From Bog-532 sp963833835 (GTDB taxonomy: Bacteria; Actinomycetota; Actinomycetes; Streptosporangiales; Streptosporangiaceae), in NCBI GenBank assembly GCA_963833835.1, contig CAWHZI010000007.1, positions 558,001 through 622,000 of the forward strand: DNA of 64,000 nucleotides, written 5' to 3'. A program made the translations under genes and the position numbers. Shown one piece after another: positions 18,635-27,136 of this stretch. Under the pieces are notes generated by a model. It had not been told where the DNA came from, searched no databases, and was given only the letters and a program-made list of their open reading frames with translations. The stretch's first letter is position 1, and each line of letters begins with the position of its first letter.

Positions 18635-19606
18635 TCAGACGGCTCGGGCCTCGACACCCCAAGTACGCGAGACGCTCTCCCCGGGAGCCAGCACGATCAG
18701 GTCGTGCCCGGTCACCAGGGCGTCCGGTGGGCAGGTCATCGGTTCGATGGCCACGGCCTTGCGGTGCCGCTCGCCGTGCAGGGTGTCGCTGCTGAACACC
18801 TGCAGCCAGCCGTAGCCAGCCCCAGCCCACAGCGACACCTGCCGCCCCGCCGAGCGCAGATGGGCCCAGACCCGGCCGTCGCTGGCCCGGCTCAGCCCGG
18901 TCAGCGCGTGATCGAGCACGGTCGCCCCGATCGCGTGCGCCTGACGGAAGTCGAACGGGGCGCCGTCGATGTCCTGCACCGGGCCGGACGGGATACCTCG
19001 TTCGTCGGCGGGCAGCCACTGGGCCGCGGGCAGTTCCAGCTCCCACTCGTCCAGCGGCGCCGGGCCGGCCGTGAAGTAGGGGTGCTGCCCGGTGCCGTAG
19101 GGCGCGGGCCGGGTGCCGCGGTTGGCCGCGGTCACCGTGACCTGCAGGCCGCCCGCCGCGGTCAGCCGGTACTCGGCGTCGACCTCCACCGCGAACGGGT
19201 AACCGGTGTAGCCGTGCGGCAGGTGGGTGAGCAGCACCCGATCCGCTTCCTGGCGCACCGGTTCCCAAGCCGCCCAGCGGGTCAGGCCGTGGATGGCGTT
19301 GCCGTTCTTGGGTTCGCTCAGGTCGAGCTGGTAGCTCGCGCCCTCGAACTCGTACTGCCCGTGGTCGACGCGGTTCGGCCACGGCGCGAGCAGCTGCCCG
19401 GCCGCACCTGGCGGCAGCTCGTCCGGCGGGTACCCGTACAGCACCGGCTGGCCGGCGTAGCTGAGCTCGCGCAGCCCGGCGCCCAGCCCGGTCACCACGG
19501 CGCGGTAGTCGCCGGCGGCCAGCTCGTACTGCGCGCCGGTGACCAGGACGGGCGGCCGCGAACCGGTAGCGGTGTCGGAGCCTGATTCTGCGGAACGGGA
19601 CGTCAT
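18635..19606 (-). CDS. Aldose 1-epimerase family protein
   Basis: A 323-residue galactose-mutarotase-like protein that would interconvert anomers of a sugar. Key positions are visible: APWPNRVDHGQYEF near the N-terminus, NAIHGLTRWAAWE, the catalytic His in YGTGQHPYFTAG, and the catalytic Glu in VAIEPMTCPPDAL. It is in the bacterial YihR/GalM-like subgroup. The ATG at 19606 (MTSRS) is taken; an upstream in-frame ATG at 19615 is possible. It ends about 30 bases from the convergent DUF1906 gene and starts 18 bases downstream of the DUF2877 gene, so these two minus-strand genes are probably one operon. Confidence 0.92.
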   Translation of the reverse strand: MTSRSAESGSDTATGSRPPVLVTGAQYELAAGDYRAVVTGLGAGLRELSYAGQPVLYGYPPDELPPGAAGQLLAPWPNRVDHGQYEFEGASYQLDLSEPKNGNAIHGLTRWAAWEPVRQEADRVLLTHLPHGYTGYPFAVEVDAEYRLTAAGGLQVTVTAANRGTRPAPYGTGQHPYFTAGPAPLDEWELELPAAQWLPADERGIPSGPVQDIDGAPFDFRQAHAIGATVLDHALTGLSRASDGRVWAHLRSAGRQVSLWAGAGYGWLQVFSSDTLHGERHRKAVAIEPMTCPPDALVTGHDLIVLAPGESVSRTWGVEARAV

Positions 19607-19623
19607 GCCTGCCATCCTGGCAG

Positions 19624-20583
19624 TTATCGGGCCTCGCGCGCGATCCGGGTCGCGTCCCCGGGCCCGCTGAGCGCGAGCGCCGCCGCGCAGCCGGCCATCA
19701 GGCCCCAGGTCAGCTCGGCCCCGCTGGCCCCGCCCGCGGACAGCAGGCGCCGCGCGGCCGGCTCGAGCGGCTCCTGGCCGGTGATGCCGTGCAGCACGGC
19801 CGACACCTGCTCCGAGGCCTGGCCGCGGGCGGCGCAGTGCAGCAGCGCGGCGGCCAGCGGCGTGGTCCGCTGTTCGGCGTAGGCGGTCACGGTCGCGCCG
19901 AGCCAGCCCGCGAGCCACACCGGCCTGGTCCCACCGGCCGTGGCCCCACCCAGCAGCCGCAGGGCCAGCAGCAGGCCGCAGAGCATGCTGTCTCCGCTGG
20001 GGACCAGGCCGGGGCCCAGGCCGACCAGGTTCTCAGCCAGTTCGGCCGCGCCCGCCAGGTCGCCGGCCGCGCAGCAGGCGGCCAGCGCGGCCGGGCTGTC
20101 CAGGCCTTCGAGGCCGGGCCGGATGTCGGCCGCCGCGTACACGCGGGCCAGCGCGGTCACGCCATGATCCAGCCGGGCGCGGGACAGCGGTCCGAACACC
20201 GGGCACGGATCCCACCAGCGGCGGACCTGTACCTCCAGCCCGCCGGTGAGGACCCGTCCATTACCGGCCCAGGCGCCGCCCGGCTCGCCCGGCTCATCCA
20301 GCTCCAGCGTGGGCAGCTTGAGCATGATCGCGTTCGGCGGGCAGATCGCGCCCGACGCGCTCAGCGCGATCACCTGAGCCGCACCGAAGTCCAGGTAGAT
20401 GACCGATCCGGTGGCAGCGAGCACCCGTCCGGCCCGCAGTGGCCCGCGCAGCAGGTCGAGCAGGGCCAGGCTGGCCACGCCCGGGACCACCCGCTGCGGG
20501 GTCCGGGGCGGCGTCGCGGCGGCCCGGCGAGCTGAGGGCGCGGTGCGCACCCGCCCGCTGGTCCTGTCGGCCACGTCCCTCAC
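19624..20583 (-). CDS. DUF2877 (AllH-like) protein
   Basis: A 319-residue protein recognised by the DUF2877 core LVGLGPGLVPSGDSMLCGLL followed by TPLAAALLHCAARGQ. DUF2877 includes AllH, a subunit linked to oxamate carbamoyltransferase in allantoin use, but no other gene of that pathway is near, so the function is open. The start is a GTG at 20583; a second in-frame GTG three codons on is also possible. It runs into the aldose-epimerase homologue on the same strand. Confidence 0.75.
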   Translation of the reverse strand: MRDVADRTSGRVRTAPSARRAAATPPRTPQRVVPGVASLALLDLLRGPLRAGRVLAATGSVIYLDFGAAQVIALSASGAICPPNAIMLKLPTLELDEPGEPGGAWAGNGRVLTGGLEVQVRRWWDPCPVFGPLSRARLDHGVTALARVYAAADIRPGLEGLDSPAALAACCAAGDLAGAAELAENLVGLGPGLVPSGDSMLCGLLLALRLLGGATAGGTRPVWLAGWLGATVTAYAEQRTTPLAAALLHCAARGQASEQVSAVLHGITGQEPLEPAARRLLSAGGASGAELTWGLMAGCAAALALSGPGDATRIAREAR

Positions 20584-20933
20584 CGTACTGTGCTGACCAG
20601 ATTGGGCTGGCCGCCAGCCAGAAACGGCGCGGCGCAGAAAAACACAGTGTGAATGGACGTTATTAAAAAATAAAAATGGGTGAACCAGTGCGCCGAATAA
20701 TCATTTTTAATGACGTGAAAAGTGCCGGCGGTGGCAGCAGAAAGAGCGGGAAGCACCCGGGCGAAGTGCGGGTTCGAGCAGGCCGGGGGGAGATTGCCTG
20801 GGCCGGCGGGACTGCTTGGGGAGCGGGGGACCGTCAGCCCCGCCGGCTACTGAACCCTAGCCCGGGGGCGGCCCGATGTGGGGCTTTTTGAATGACCATG
20901 TAAGGGTTCTGAAATAGTTTGGCGGACGGCCGG
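20584..20933. other. 350-base intergenic region, AT-rich on the left, structured on the right
   Basis: No convincing protein gene. The left part (20640-20720) is AT-rich with an A-run at 20663-20668 and probably holds the promoter of the DUF2877 gene. At 20703-20716 it repeats a 14-base sequence, ATTTTTAATGACGT, also found after hisG. The right part is GC-rich, with nested hairpins ending in a plus-strand T-run at 20885-20889. Both flanking genes are on the minus strand, so a plus-strand terminator here hints at a small RNA. Confidence 0.5.
20836..20889 (+). terminator. Nested hairpin plus T-run, possible end of a small RNA
   Basis: Three nested stems are visible: AGCCCC/GGGGCT outside (sharing two C residues with the next stem), CCGCC/GGCGG in the middle, and GGCTA/TAGCC inside, followed at once by TTTTT. 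On the plus strand this reads as an intrinsic terminator. No plus-strand gene ends here, so it may terminate an unannotated transcript starting in the AT-rich region to the left. Confidence 0.45.
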
Positions 20934-22699
20934 TCAGCTCTTAGGGCCGAGCTGCCCGTTGCGGATGGCGTCCGCGGCCAGCACGCCGAACAGATAGAAG
21001 TAAGCCGCTTCCTCGTCGTCGAAAAAACGCACTTCGTGCCGGGCCTGGTCCGCGGCGCTGAACACCTCGTAGCCACCCCGGGCCTGCATGAGGCACATGG
21101 CCCCGTCGACCTCGCGGTCGACCGCGTATGACGACTGCGGGATGGCGGCCAGGTCGAGCAGCTGGGCGAAGATCGTCTGCGTGGTCACGCGCTGCTTGCG
21201 GGCCGACCGGCGGCCGACGTACCGGCCCCCGCTGGGGTCGGGTGCCGAGGGCGCGGCGTGCGCCGGTGTCGGTGCCGCCGTTGGTGTCGCCGTTGCTTCC
21301 GGGGCCGGAGCGGGGGCGGCCGGGACCGGCGCGCCGTAGGCGCCGGTGAACGCGGCGGCCTGCCGGGCCAGCGGCGGGTCGTCGTAGCGGGGCGCGGGCG
21401 GCCTGGTCATCGGACCCGTGGCGGACGAGGCCTCGCCGCCGATAGCCAGCGGGGACGGGGTGGTGGCCGGGGACGCGGTGCCGGGGGACGGGCTCCAGCG
21501 GCCGCCGTTCTCCGGGAACGGGGATCCGTGCCAGACCGCGGCCGCGTCCTGCGTCGGCGGGGCGGCGGGCCGGACCGCATCGTCCCGCTCCCAGTCGCGG
21601 GTCGCGGGCTGGTCCCACTCGCCCGACGAGACCGGGTTCCAGGCCATCGTGTCCTGCGGGTCCCAGTTCCGCTCCGGGTGGGCGTGGCGCGCGACGTCCC
21701 GGCTGGTCCAGCCGCCGGTGGTGGGGCCCGGACCAGCCGCGGCAACGTCGGCGCTGTTCCAGTCGCCCGTGGTCCGGCCGTCGGAATAGCCGGGGGTGCT
21801 CCAGCGGTCGGTCTGCTCGGCGGGACGGGCGTTCTGGCCGCCACTGTTGTGGCTGGCACTGTTGTGGCTGGCACTGTTTTGGCTAGCACTGTTGTGGCTG
21901 GCACTGGCCTGGTTGCGGGCGGCGCGTTCCACCTCGCGCGGGTCCCACGAACCCGTGTCCGGGGCCTCCCAGCCGCCGGTGTCCCGCGCCCGCCAGCCGC
22001 CCCGGCCGCGCGGGAACGGGTCGTCGGGCTCCGGCGTCTCCTCCGGGCGGCCGACCGCAGCCCACGTGCCGGTGTCCCGCGGGTCCTCGGCGCGGGAGTC
22101 CCGGGTATCCCAGGACCCGGGCGGGGGCAGGTCGGGCAGGCGGGAGTCCGCGGCCCAGGACGGCCCGGTGTCGATGAGCCCGTTCGGCCCGACTGTGCGC
22201 AGCGGCCCGGTGTCCGGCGCTGGCCCGCCGTACTCGCGCGGAGTGTGGGCCCAGGTCGGAACGGATCCGTCGTTCCAGCCAAGGCCGTTACCGCTCCCCA
22301 TCGCGGGCAGCAGGGCCAGTTCGTACTCGCCGCGCTCTTCGCGCAGGCCGTCGATCTCCTGCCGGGGCACCACGACCTCGAACACGCCGCGGTCCACTTC
22401 CCAGAAACCCAGCGGCGGGCCAGGTACAGGTCGCGGCCCAGGTAGGCGATGTGCATCCGGTCGCCCAGGTCGTCGAGCACCATGCAGCGCTCACCCCGGT
22501 ACCGGCCGATCGGGCGGGCCTCCCACAGCGCGTCGATCTCGTCCACGCTGACGCGCTTGCGCCAGTGGTTGGACGAGGAGCGGAAACCCAGTTCCTCCGG
22601 CGGCGGGCAGGCCGCGAACAGGGTGACTTCCTCGTCGCTCGGGCCCACGCCCGCCTGGTACGACGCACCCTGGAAGCTCGCCATGAGCCGGTATCGCAT
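20934..22699 (-). CDS. Unrecognised actinobacterial protein with a long repetitive middle, one frameshift
   Basis: I do not recognise a function. The N-terminal domain (MRYRLMASFQGASYQAG, WRKRVSVDEIDALWEARP, RCMVLDDLGDRMHIAYLG) looks globular. Near 22415 the frame must shift by one base so that YLARR continues as LGFWEVDRGVFEVVVPRQE. A middle of about 300 residues follows, rich in W/D/T/G/S with DTGxW-type repeats and a run of ASHNS units. A conserved-looking C-terminal domain ends the protein (TIFAQLLDLAAIPQSSYAVD, FFDDEEAAYFYLFGVLAADA). It starts three bases after the stop of the upstream minus-strand gene, so the two form an operon and may work together. No signal peptide or membrane segment is visible. 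Confidence 0.65.
21842..21906 (-). repeat. 15-bp tandem repeat encoding ASHNS units
   Basis: Four to five copies of a 15-base unit (CACTGTTGTGGCTGG on the plus strand, with one copy varied by two bases) encode SASHN/SASQN units in the middle of the unrecognised protein. Copy number may vary between strains. Confidence 0.85.
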
Positions 22700-22702
22700 G
22701 CC

Positions 22703-23167
22703 TCAGACCTCCCTCGTCGGGCGCCGCCACACCAGGCCGTCGTACCTGGCGATCAGGTCATCGCCGCGCGCGGTGAGCCGCGATATCGCGGCACCCACCG
22801 GGATCGGCATGGGATCGGTGTAGAACTCGGGGACCGCCCGGGCCGGTGCGGCCGGAGCCCGGCCGCCTAGGGATCGGCCGTCCGGCGACTGGCCCGGCCA
22901 GCCGTACCCGGGCCCGGCCTGGTCCATCCCGCCCGGACCGGACGCCGCGACGTAGGTGTCCATCTCCCGGGCCAGCCAGCCGAGGAAGTAGATCTCGCCC
23001 ATGTCCGCGGTGAACTCAGAACCCTCGTAACCGAGGTCGAGCGCGGCGAAGCACTCCGCCGGATCGCGGAACGTCACGTCGGGGCCGCGGTACACGAAGC
23101 CGGCGATGATCGAGCGCTGCCCGTTCAGGTACGGCCCGATCAGGCGGGGCGGGATGACCTTCCGCAT
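22703..23167 (-). CDS. Unrecognised protein, operon partner of the 20.9-22.7 kb gene
   Basis: A 154-residue protein without a family I can name. It has a compact N-terminal part (KVIPPRLIGPYLNGQRSIIA, GFVYRGPDVTF, DLGYEGSEFTADMGEIYFLG), a Gly/Pro-rich linker and a C-terminal part (VPEFYTDPMPIPVGAAISRL, ARYDGLVWRRP). I chose the ATG at 23167; an ATG at 23218 would add 17 residues. The downstream gene begins three bases after its stop. No membrane or export signal is seen. Confidence 0.65.
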   Translation of the reverse strand: MRKVIPPRLIGPYLNGQRSIIAGFVYRGPDVTFRDPAECFAALDLGYEGSEFTADMGEIYFLGWLAREMDTYVAASGPGGMDQAGPGYGWPGQSPDGRSLGGRAPAAPARAVPEFYTDPMPIPVGAAISRLTARGDDLIARYDGLVWRRPTREV

Positions 23168-23814
23168 CGGCGTTCCCGGCTCGATATTCGTGGCGGCGCG
23201 CCCGGTCCCGGTCACCATGGGGCGGGGAGCCCGCCGAGCGGGGAGCGGGCGGCACGGCCACGCGGTGCCGCTGAAGCCACTGAGCGGGCTGGGGTGCCTG
23301 AGTGGACCGGGGCGGCCGGGGCGACTCCGGCGGCTGGGGCGCATCCGCGCGGAGAGGCGGCACGGATGAGCAACGCAGCGGCCCGTCCGCGAACGGCGAA
23401 CCTCAACTCTGGCCCCTCTCCGCGTGCTCTGTTGGTAATCAGCTGGTAATCCGTGCGAATCGGCGAGGAAAGGAACCTCTTCCCTGGCCGTCGCGCGCGC
23501 CGTTCATGAGAGTCCCATATCCATAATGCGCTCTCAACTGATTCGGCCAATCACGTTACCGTCGGGCTGGTCAGACCCGTAATTGCCCGTTGATCAATTA
23601 CTTAGAGGAGTCAATCAGTTACATGAAGCTGTGATAAGGGCAGACCATTCCGGGCCGCCCCCGCGTTGGCTCTGAGCTGGCGCTGAGATGACGCCGGGCC
23701 GGCCGGGCGCCGAGCCAAAGTAATGATCTTGTGATCGGGGCCGCCGGGCACCACAATTCCCGGGCTGGCCAACGGCGGCGTGGCCGGGGTGGCGGGCGGC
23801 GTAGGGTCGGAGCC
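23168..23814. other. 650-base intergenic region between divergent operons
   Basis: An open frame on the minus strand (23212-23550) has no recognisable domain and Arg/Ala-rich composition typical of chance frames in GC-rich DNA, so I leave it out. The right half (23430-23640) is much more AT-rich than its surroundings and probably contains the promoters. It has a GGTAATC direct repeat near 23434-23450 and a perfect dyad at 23579-23601. Confidence 0.5.
23579..23601. promoter_or_regulatory. Perfect dyad, candidate operator
   Basis: GTAATTG (23579-23585) and CAATTAC (23595-23601) form a perfect 7-bp inverted repeat with a nine-base spacer, in an AT-rich stretch about 215 bases upstream of the SseB-family gene. 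The size and spacing fit a dimeric helix-turn-helix regulator. The regulator is unknown. Confidence 0.4.
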
Positions 23815-24726
23815 GTGGCTGGGCTGAACACCGGTGGGCAGCGGTTCGCCGGAGACAACGGTGCCGCGGACCCGCGCATCGCGGCCGTCCTGGCGGCCTA
23901 CGGGGCAGGCCAGGAGTCCGAGCAGGCCGTGCTGACCGCGCTGGCCGGCTCGCGCCTGCTGGTACCCCTGGTCGAGCGGCCGGCCGAGGCGGCCCAGGTC
24001 ACCGAGACCTGTGCGACCGACGCCCACGACGACGGATGTGACCACCAGGCGGCCCGGGAGCTGGCCTTTCCTACCCTGATCGGGCGGGACGGGCGGCCCG
24101 CGCTGCTGGCCTTCACCTCGCTGGCGGCGCTGATGAGCTGGCGGCCGGACGCCCGGCCGGTACCCACCCCCGCCGGGCAGGTGTGGGGGACCGCAATCGG
24201 TGATTCGTGCGCGGTGGTGATCGACGTGGCCGGGCCGGTGCCGATCGCGGTGGACGGCGCACGGCTGGCGGCGCTGGCCGCCGGCGCGCCGCCACCCGCT
24301 CCGCAAGATGACCCCGACCTCCAGGCCGACGTCGCCGCCGCCCTGGCCAACCTCCCGCTCGCCGCGGGCGGCCCGGGCTCGGGCGGCCCGGGCTCGACTG
24401 GGCCGTCGGTCGTCGGCGCGGAACTGGCGGCAGGCCCGGACGGCACCGACCTGGCCGTCCGGCTGCTCATCCGCCTCGCCCCACGGGGCCCCCAGGACAG
24501 CAAGGACCCGCCGGCCACACGGGCGGCCACCCAGCAGGCTGTTCAGGAGGCTGTCCAGCAAGCCGTGCAGCAGGCGGCCGAAGCCATCGCGGGCGGCCTG
24601 GCCAGCCGGTTGCGGCGTGGCATCCAGTTCTCCGCCGCCCCCGCTCCCCATCCATCCGCCGCCACTCCCGTCACAGCCGCCCCTGCAGTCCCACGGGCCC
24701 CTGTGCCTTCCCGCCCGCACGGATGA
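23815..24726 (+). CDS. SseB-family protein
   Basis: A 303-residue protein with the SseB N-terminal domain: ADPRIAAVLAAYGAGQESEQ, then AGSRLLVPLVE, and FPTLIGRDGRPALLAFTSLA, LMSWRPDARPVPTPAG. The second half is Ala/Pro-rich and includes an Ala/Gln helix (QEAVQQAVQQAAEAIAGGLA). The role of SseB-domain proteins in actinobacteria is not established. GTG 23815 is used; an upstream in-frame ATG gives only low-complexity sequence. It overlaps the prepilin peptidase start by ATGA. Confidence 0.85.
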   Translation: MAGLNTGGQRFAGDNGAADPRIAAVLAAYGAGQESEQAVLTALAGSRLLVPLVERPAEAAQVTETCATDAHDDGCDHQAARELAFPTLIGRDGRPALLAFTSLAALMSWRPDARPVPTPAGQVWGTAIGDSCAVVIDVAGPVPIAVDGARLAALAAGAPPPAPQDDPDLQADVAAALANLPLAAGGPGSGGPGSTGPSVVGAELAAGPDGTDLAVRLLIRLAPRGPQDSKDPPATRAATQQAVQEAVQQAVQQAAEAIAGGLASRLRRGIQFSAAPAPHPSAATPVTAAPAVPRAPVPSRPHG

Positions 24727-25508
24727 TCTCCTGGGTGACCGCCGTCGTGGCCGGGGCGGCGGGCCTGGTCGTGGGCGACTACCTCACCGTGCTCATCGAA
24801 CGGGCGCCGGGTGGCCGCACGGTCGCCGGTTCGCTGCGCGAGCTGGCCCCGGCCCCGGCCGGGAGGTGCCCGTGCTGCGGCACCCGGCTTGGCGCCACCG
24901 ATCTGATCCCGCTGGCCAGCTGGGCCCGGACCAGGGGCAGCTGCCGGTACTGCAGTCAGCGGTTCGGTGGCTGGCACCCGGCGGCCGAGATCCTGACCGC
25001 GGTGACGTTCGCGCTGATCGGGCTGCGGTTCGGGGCCAGCCCGGTGCTGCCCGCGTTCTGCTATCTGGCCGCGGTGTCGGTCGCGCTGGCCTTCATCGAC
25101 GTGACCCACAAGCGGCTGCCCGACCTGCTCACGCTGCCCTCGTACCCGCTGGCGATCGTGGCGCTGGGGGTCGCGACCCCGTTCGTGCCGCACGGCGCCG
25201 GCCACCTGGCGCACGCCGCCATCGGCCTGGCCTGCGCGTCTGCGTTCTACCTGATTCTGGCCCTGGTGTATCCGGTGGGGATCGGCTGGGGCGACGTCAA
25301 GCTGTCCGGGCTGCTCGGCCTGTACCTGGGCTGGATCGGCTTTCCCGCGCTGGTCATCGGCCTGGCCGCCGGGTTCGTGCTGGCCGCCGTGGCCGGGCTG
25401 GCCCTGCTCGCGACCGGACGGGCCACCCGCAGGTCGCAGATCGCGTTCGGGCCGTACATGCTGGCGGGCGCGCTGGCGGTGGTCATCTCCGGGGTTCCGG
25501 TGATATGA
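24723..25508 (+). CDS. Prepilin/leader peptidase, type IV
   Basis: An integral-membrane aspartic protease of 261 residues that cleaves (and often N-methylates) type IV prepilin-like signal peptides. The N-terminal cytoplasmic loop has the paired Cys motifs CPCCG and CRYC about 28 residues apart. The catalytic Asp motifs are in AFIDVTHKRLPD and GIGWGDVKLSGLLG. Several hydrophobic helices follow, ending in GPYMLAGALAVVISG. No pilin genes are in the window. The stop is reached just where the base composition breaks down (from about 25500), so the last few residues are uncertain. Confidence 0.92.
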   Translation: MISWVTAVVAGAAGLVVGDYLTVLIERAPGGRTVAGSLRELAPAPAGRCPCCGTRLGATDLIPLASWARTRGSCRYCSQRFGGWHPAAEILTAVTFALIGLRFGASPVLPAFCYLAAVSVALAFIDVTHKRLPDLLTLPSYPLAIVALGVATPFVPHGAGHLAHAAIGLACASAFYLILALVYPVGIGWGDVKLSGLLGLYLGWIGFPALVIGLAAGFVLAAVAGLALLATGRATRRSQIAFGPYMLAGALAVVISGVPVI

Positions 25509-26512
25509 TAGTAATAGTGAGATATAGGTATGTGATAGAGAGGATGGGTATATAGATTGAAAGTAATAGAAAGATAGAAGGGAAAAAAAATAGATGTAGG
25601 AAAAGAAGGGAAGAGAGAAATTAGGCGTAGTTGGGCAGCAAGGCATAGTGCGCAGACTGAAGCAGCAGAGAGACAAAGCGGCAACGCTGCTATTAGGTAA
25701 GGCTCTGGATAACATGCTGGGAGATCATCCGCGAGTAAACAGCAATACTAATGGATGTAGGAATATAGGAGAAGAAGAACAACTCGAAAAGATATTTGGA
25801 TACTAGCTGAGGGATGGTAGGCAGAAATGGTGGAGAACAACGGCGAGAGCAGAGGATACTGCGGGACGTACTTCTAATAGAACAAAAGGGTCATCAGGGT
25901 CAGCGAGGGCAGGCCGAGGCATACTAGAAGATGAGTCGGCTCGCGCGCCGGTAAGGCACCGGATCTAGGAACTGTACGTACCAGTGCATACCGCTGCAGA
26001 AGGGCTTGTTCTGCGAGTGCTAGCAGCGGCACAGCGCGTAGTGCTCGCGGGAAGCGCGGCGTTGCGGCGCGCTAGACTAACAGTAGGCTTCGGACAGGGT
26101 GATGCCGCGGGTCACGCGGTACGGGCTGTCCCGGGTCACCTCGATCGGAGGGTAGCGATGAGCGGTGGTAGTAGACGTCGCGAGCGGGCCTCACTGCAGT
26201 AGACGACATAGCTGAGGGCGCGAGAGGGGCAGTCACTGACGGCTCGGATGATCTAGTCCATCCGGCCGCCGCTGGGAGCCACGAACGGGTCGGCGTGAGC
26301 GCGGAACACGGTAGTGAGCGGGTCGGTGCACAGGCTAGAATGCTGGCAGGTGCCGCGGTTATCGAAGATGGTCAGCTGCTGGCCGGTATAGCTGTCGCGC
26401 CGGTACGGCACCCGGTAGAGATACTTGGCGACGGAAAAGCGGTTGCTGGCGTGGGCGACCGTCGCAGAACGGCTTGAGCTGACGAGCCGCCGCACCGGCA
26501 CAGGGCCAGCTG
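25509..26512 (-). pseudogene. Corrupted gene: two CDGSH domains, 4Fe-4S mono-cluster domain and truncated globin
   Basis: Read on the minus strand across several frames, a mosaic protein can be recognised. In order: CDGSH-type LCRCGGSS and KPFCDG (26508-26460); a divergent ferredoxin segment with DNRGTCQHSSLC and ADPFVAPSGG (about 26400-26250); then I-I-R-A-V-S-D-C-P-S; IEVTRDSPYRVTRG (about 26145); a second CDGSH (EHYALCRC, a stop, HSQNKPFCSGMHWYV, 26048-25975); and a group-2 truncated-haemoglobin-like end (GLPSLTLMTLLFY, KYVPQYPLLSPLF, YSRMISQH, FVSLLLQSA). Stops arise mostly where GAG or GG would be expected. Damage grows from right to left, ending in a C-free plus-strand block. The family calls are from memory of related proteins. 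The start is missing at about 26520. Confidence 0.65.
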
Positions 26513-26537
26513 CAGTGACAGCAAGTCAGAGCCTGCT

Positions 26538-27136
26538 GTAGGCGTCGGCCGGGCCCGGGATCCGAAGATCGACGCCCGGGTCCTCGAGGCTGCCGCCCGG
26601 CAACTCGCGGCCTACGGCTACGAGGGCATGAGCGTCGCCGCGGTGGCCGAGGAGGCCGGGACGACGCGGCAGGCGGTCTACCGGCGCTGGCCCAGCAAGG
26701 CCGAACTCGGAGCGGCCGCCATGGCCGCCTTCGCCGACCTGGCCGACCGGAGCTGGAGACCGCCGACCCCTTCGGTGATCTGGTGGCCGAGCTGACTGAC
26801 TTCGAGCACGGGGTATCGCGCCCCGGCCGGCTCTCGCTGGTCGGCACCATGCTCCAGGACAGCACCGACGCCGGCGTGCGCGCCCGGTACCAGGCCCAGG
26901 TCATCGCGCCTCGGCGGCGCCGCTTGGGGATCATCCTCGAGCGAGCCCGCCAGCTGGGCCTGATCGACGCCGACGCCGACGTCGAGGTGGCCCTCACGAT
27001 GTGCACCGGATCCTGGTACGGCCGCGCCCTGGCCGGTGCCGCGCCCCCGCCGAACTGGCCGTGGCGGAGCGCCGCCCTGGTGTGGCGGGCCGTCGGCGGC
27101 ACCCCGCCACCGGATGCCCTACCGGCCGGACGGTAG
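26538..27136 (+). pseudogene. TetR-family regulator, no start codon and one frameshift
   Basis: The N-terminal helix-turn-helix is clear: RDPKIDARVLEAAARQLAAY, GMSVAAVAEEAGTTRQAVYR and RWPSKAELGAAA. Near 26750 one base is missing, and homology continues in another frame as ELETADPFGDLVAELTDFEH to a normal C-terminal helical domain (LGIILERARQLGLIDADADV, CTGSWYGRALAGA). No ATG, GTG or TTG precedes the DNA-binding domain in frame: the sequence meets the corrupted CDGSH-globin gene instead. In an intact genome the two would probably be divergent, and the regulator might control that gene. Confidence 0.8.

Noticed and set aside
20740..20830. tRNA-like GGGTTCGAG element or c-di-AMP riboswitch
   Set aside because: The T-loop-like word has no matching acceptor or anticodon arms, and the conserved blocks of the c-di-AMP riboswitch are not present in order.
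23212..23550. Minus-strand frame of 112 codons upstream of the unrecognised operon
   Set aside because: No domain, Arg/Ala/Pro-rich, overlaps the likely gene start and has no clear ribosome-binding site.
25499..25760. Horizontally acquired AT-rich island
   Set aside because: The AT-rich block is continuous with recognisable codons of a globin-like gene on the minus strand and shows base-specific loss of G, not a foreign codon style.
25499..26520. Diversity-generating retroelement target
   Set aside because: Such elements change A in a template to random bases at selected codons; here G is lost in a smooth gradient, and no reverse transcriptase or template repeat is present.
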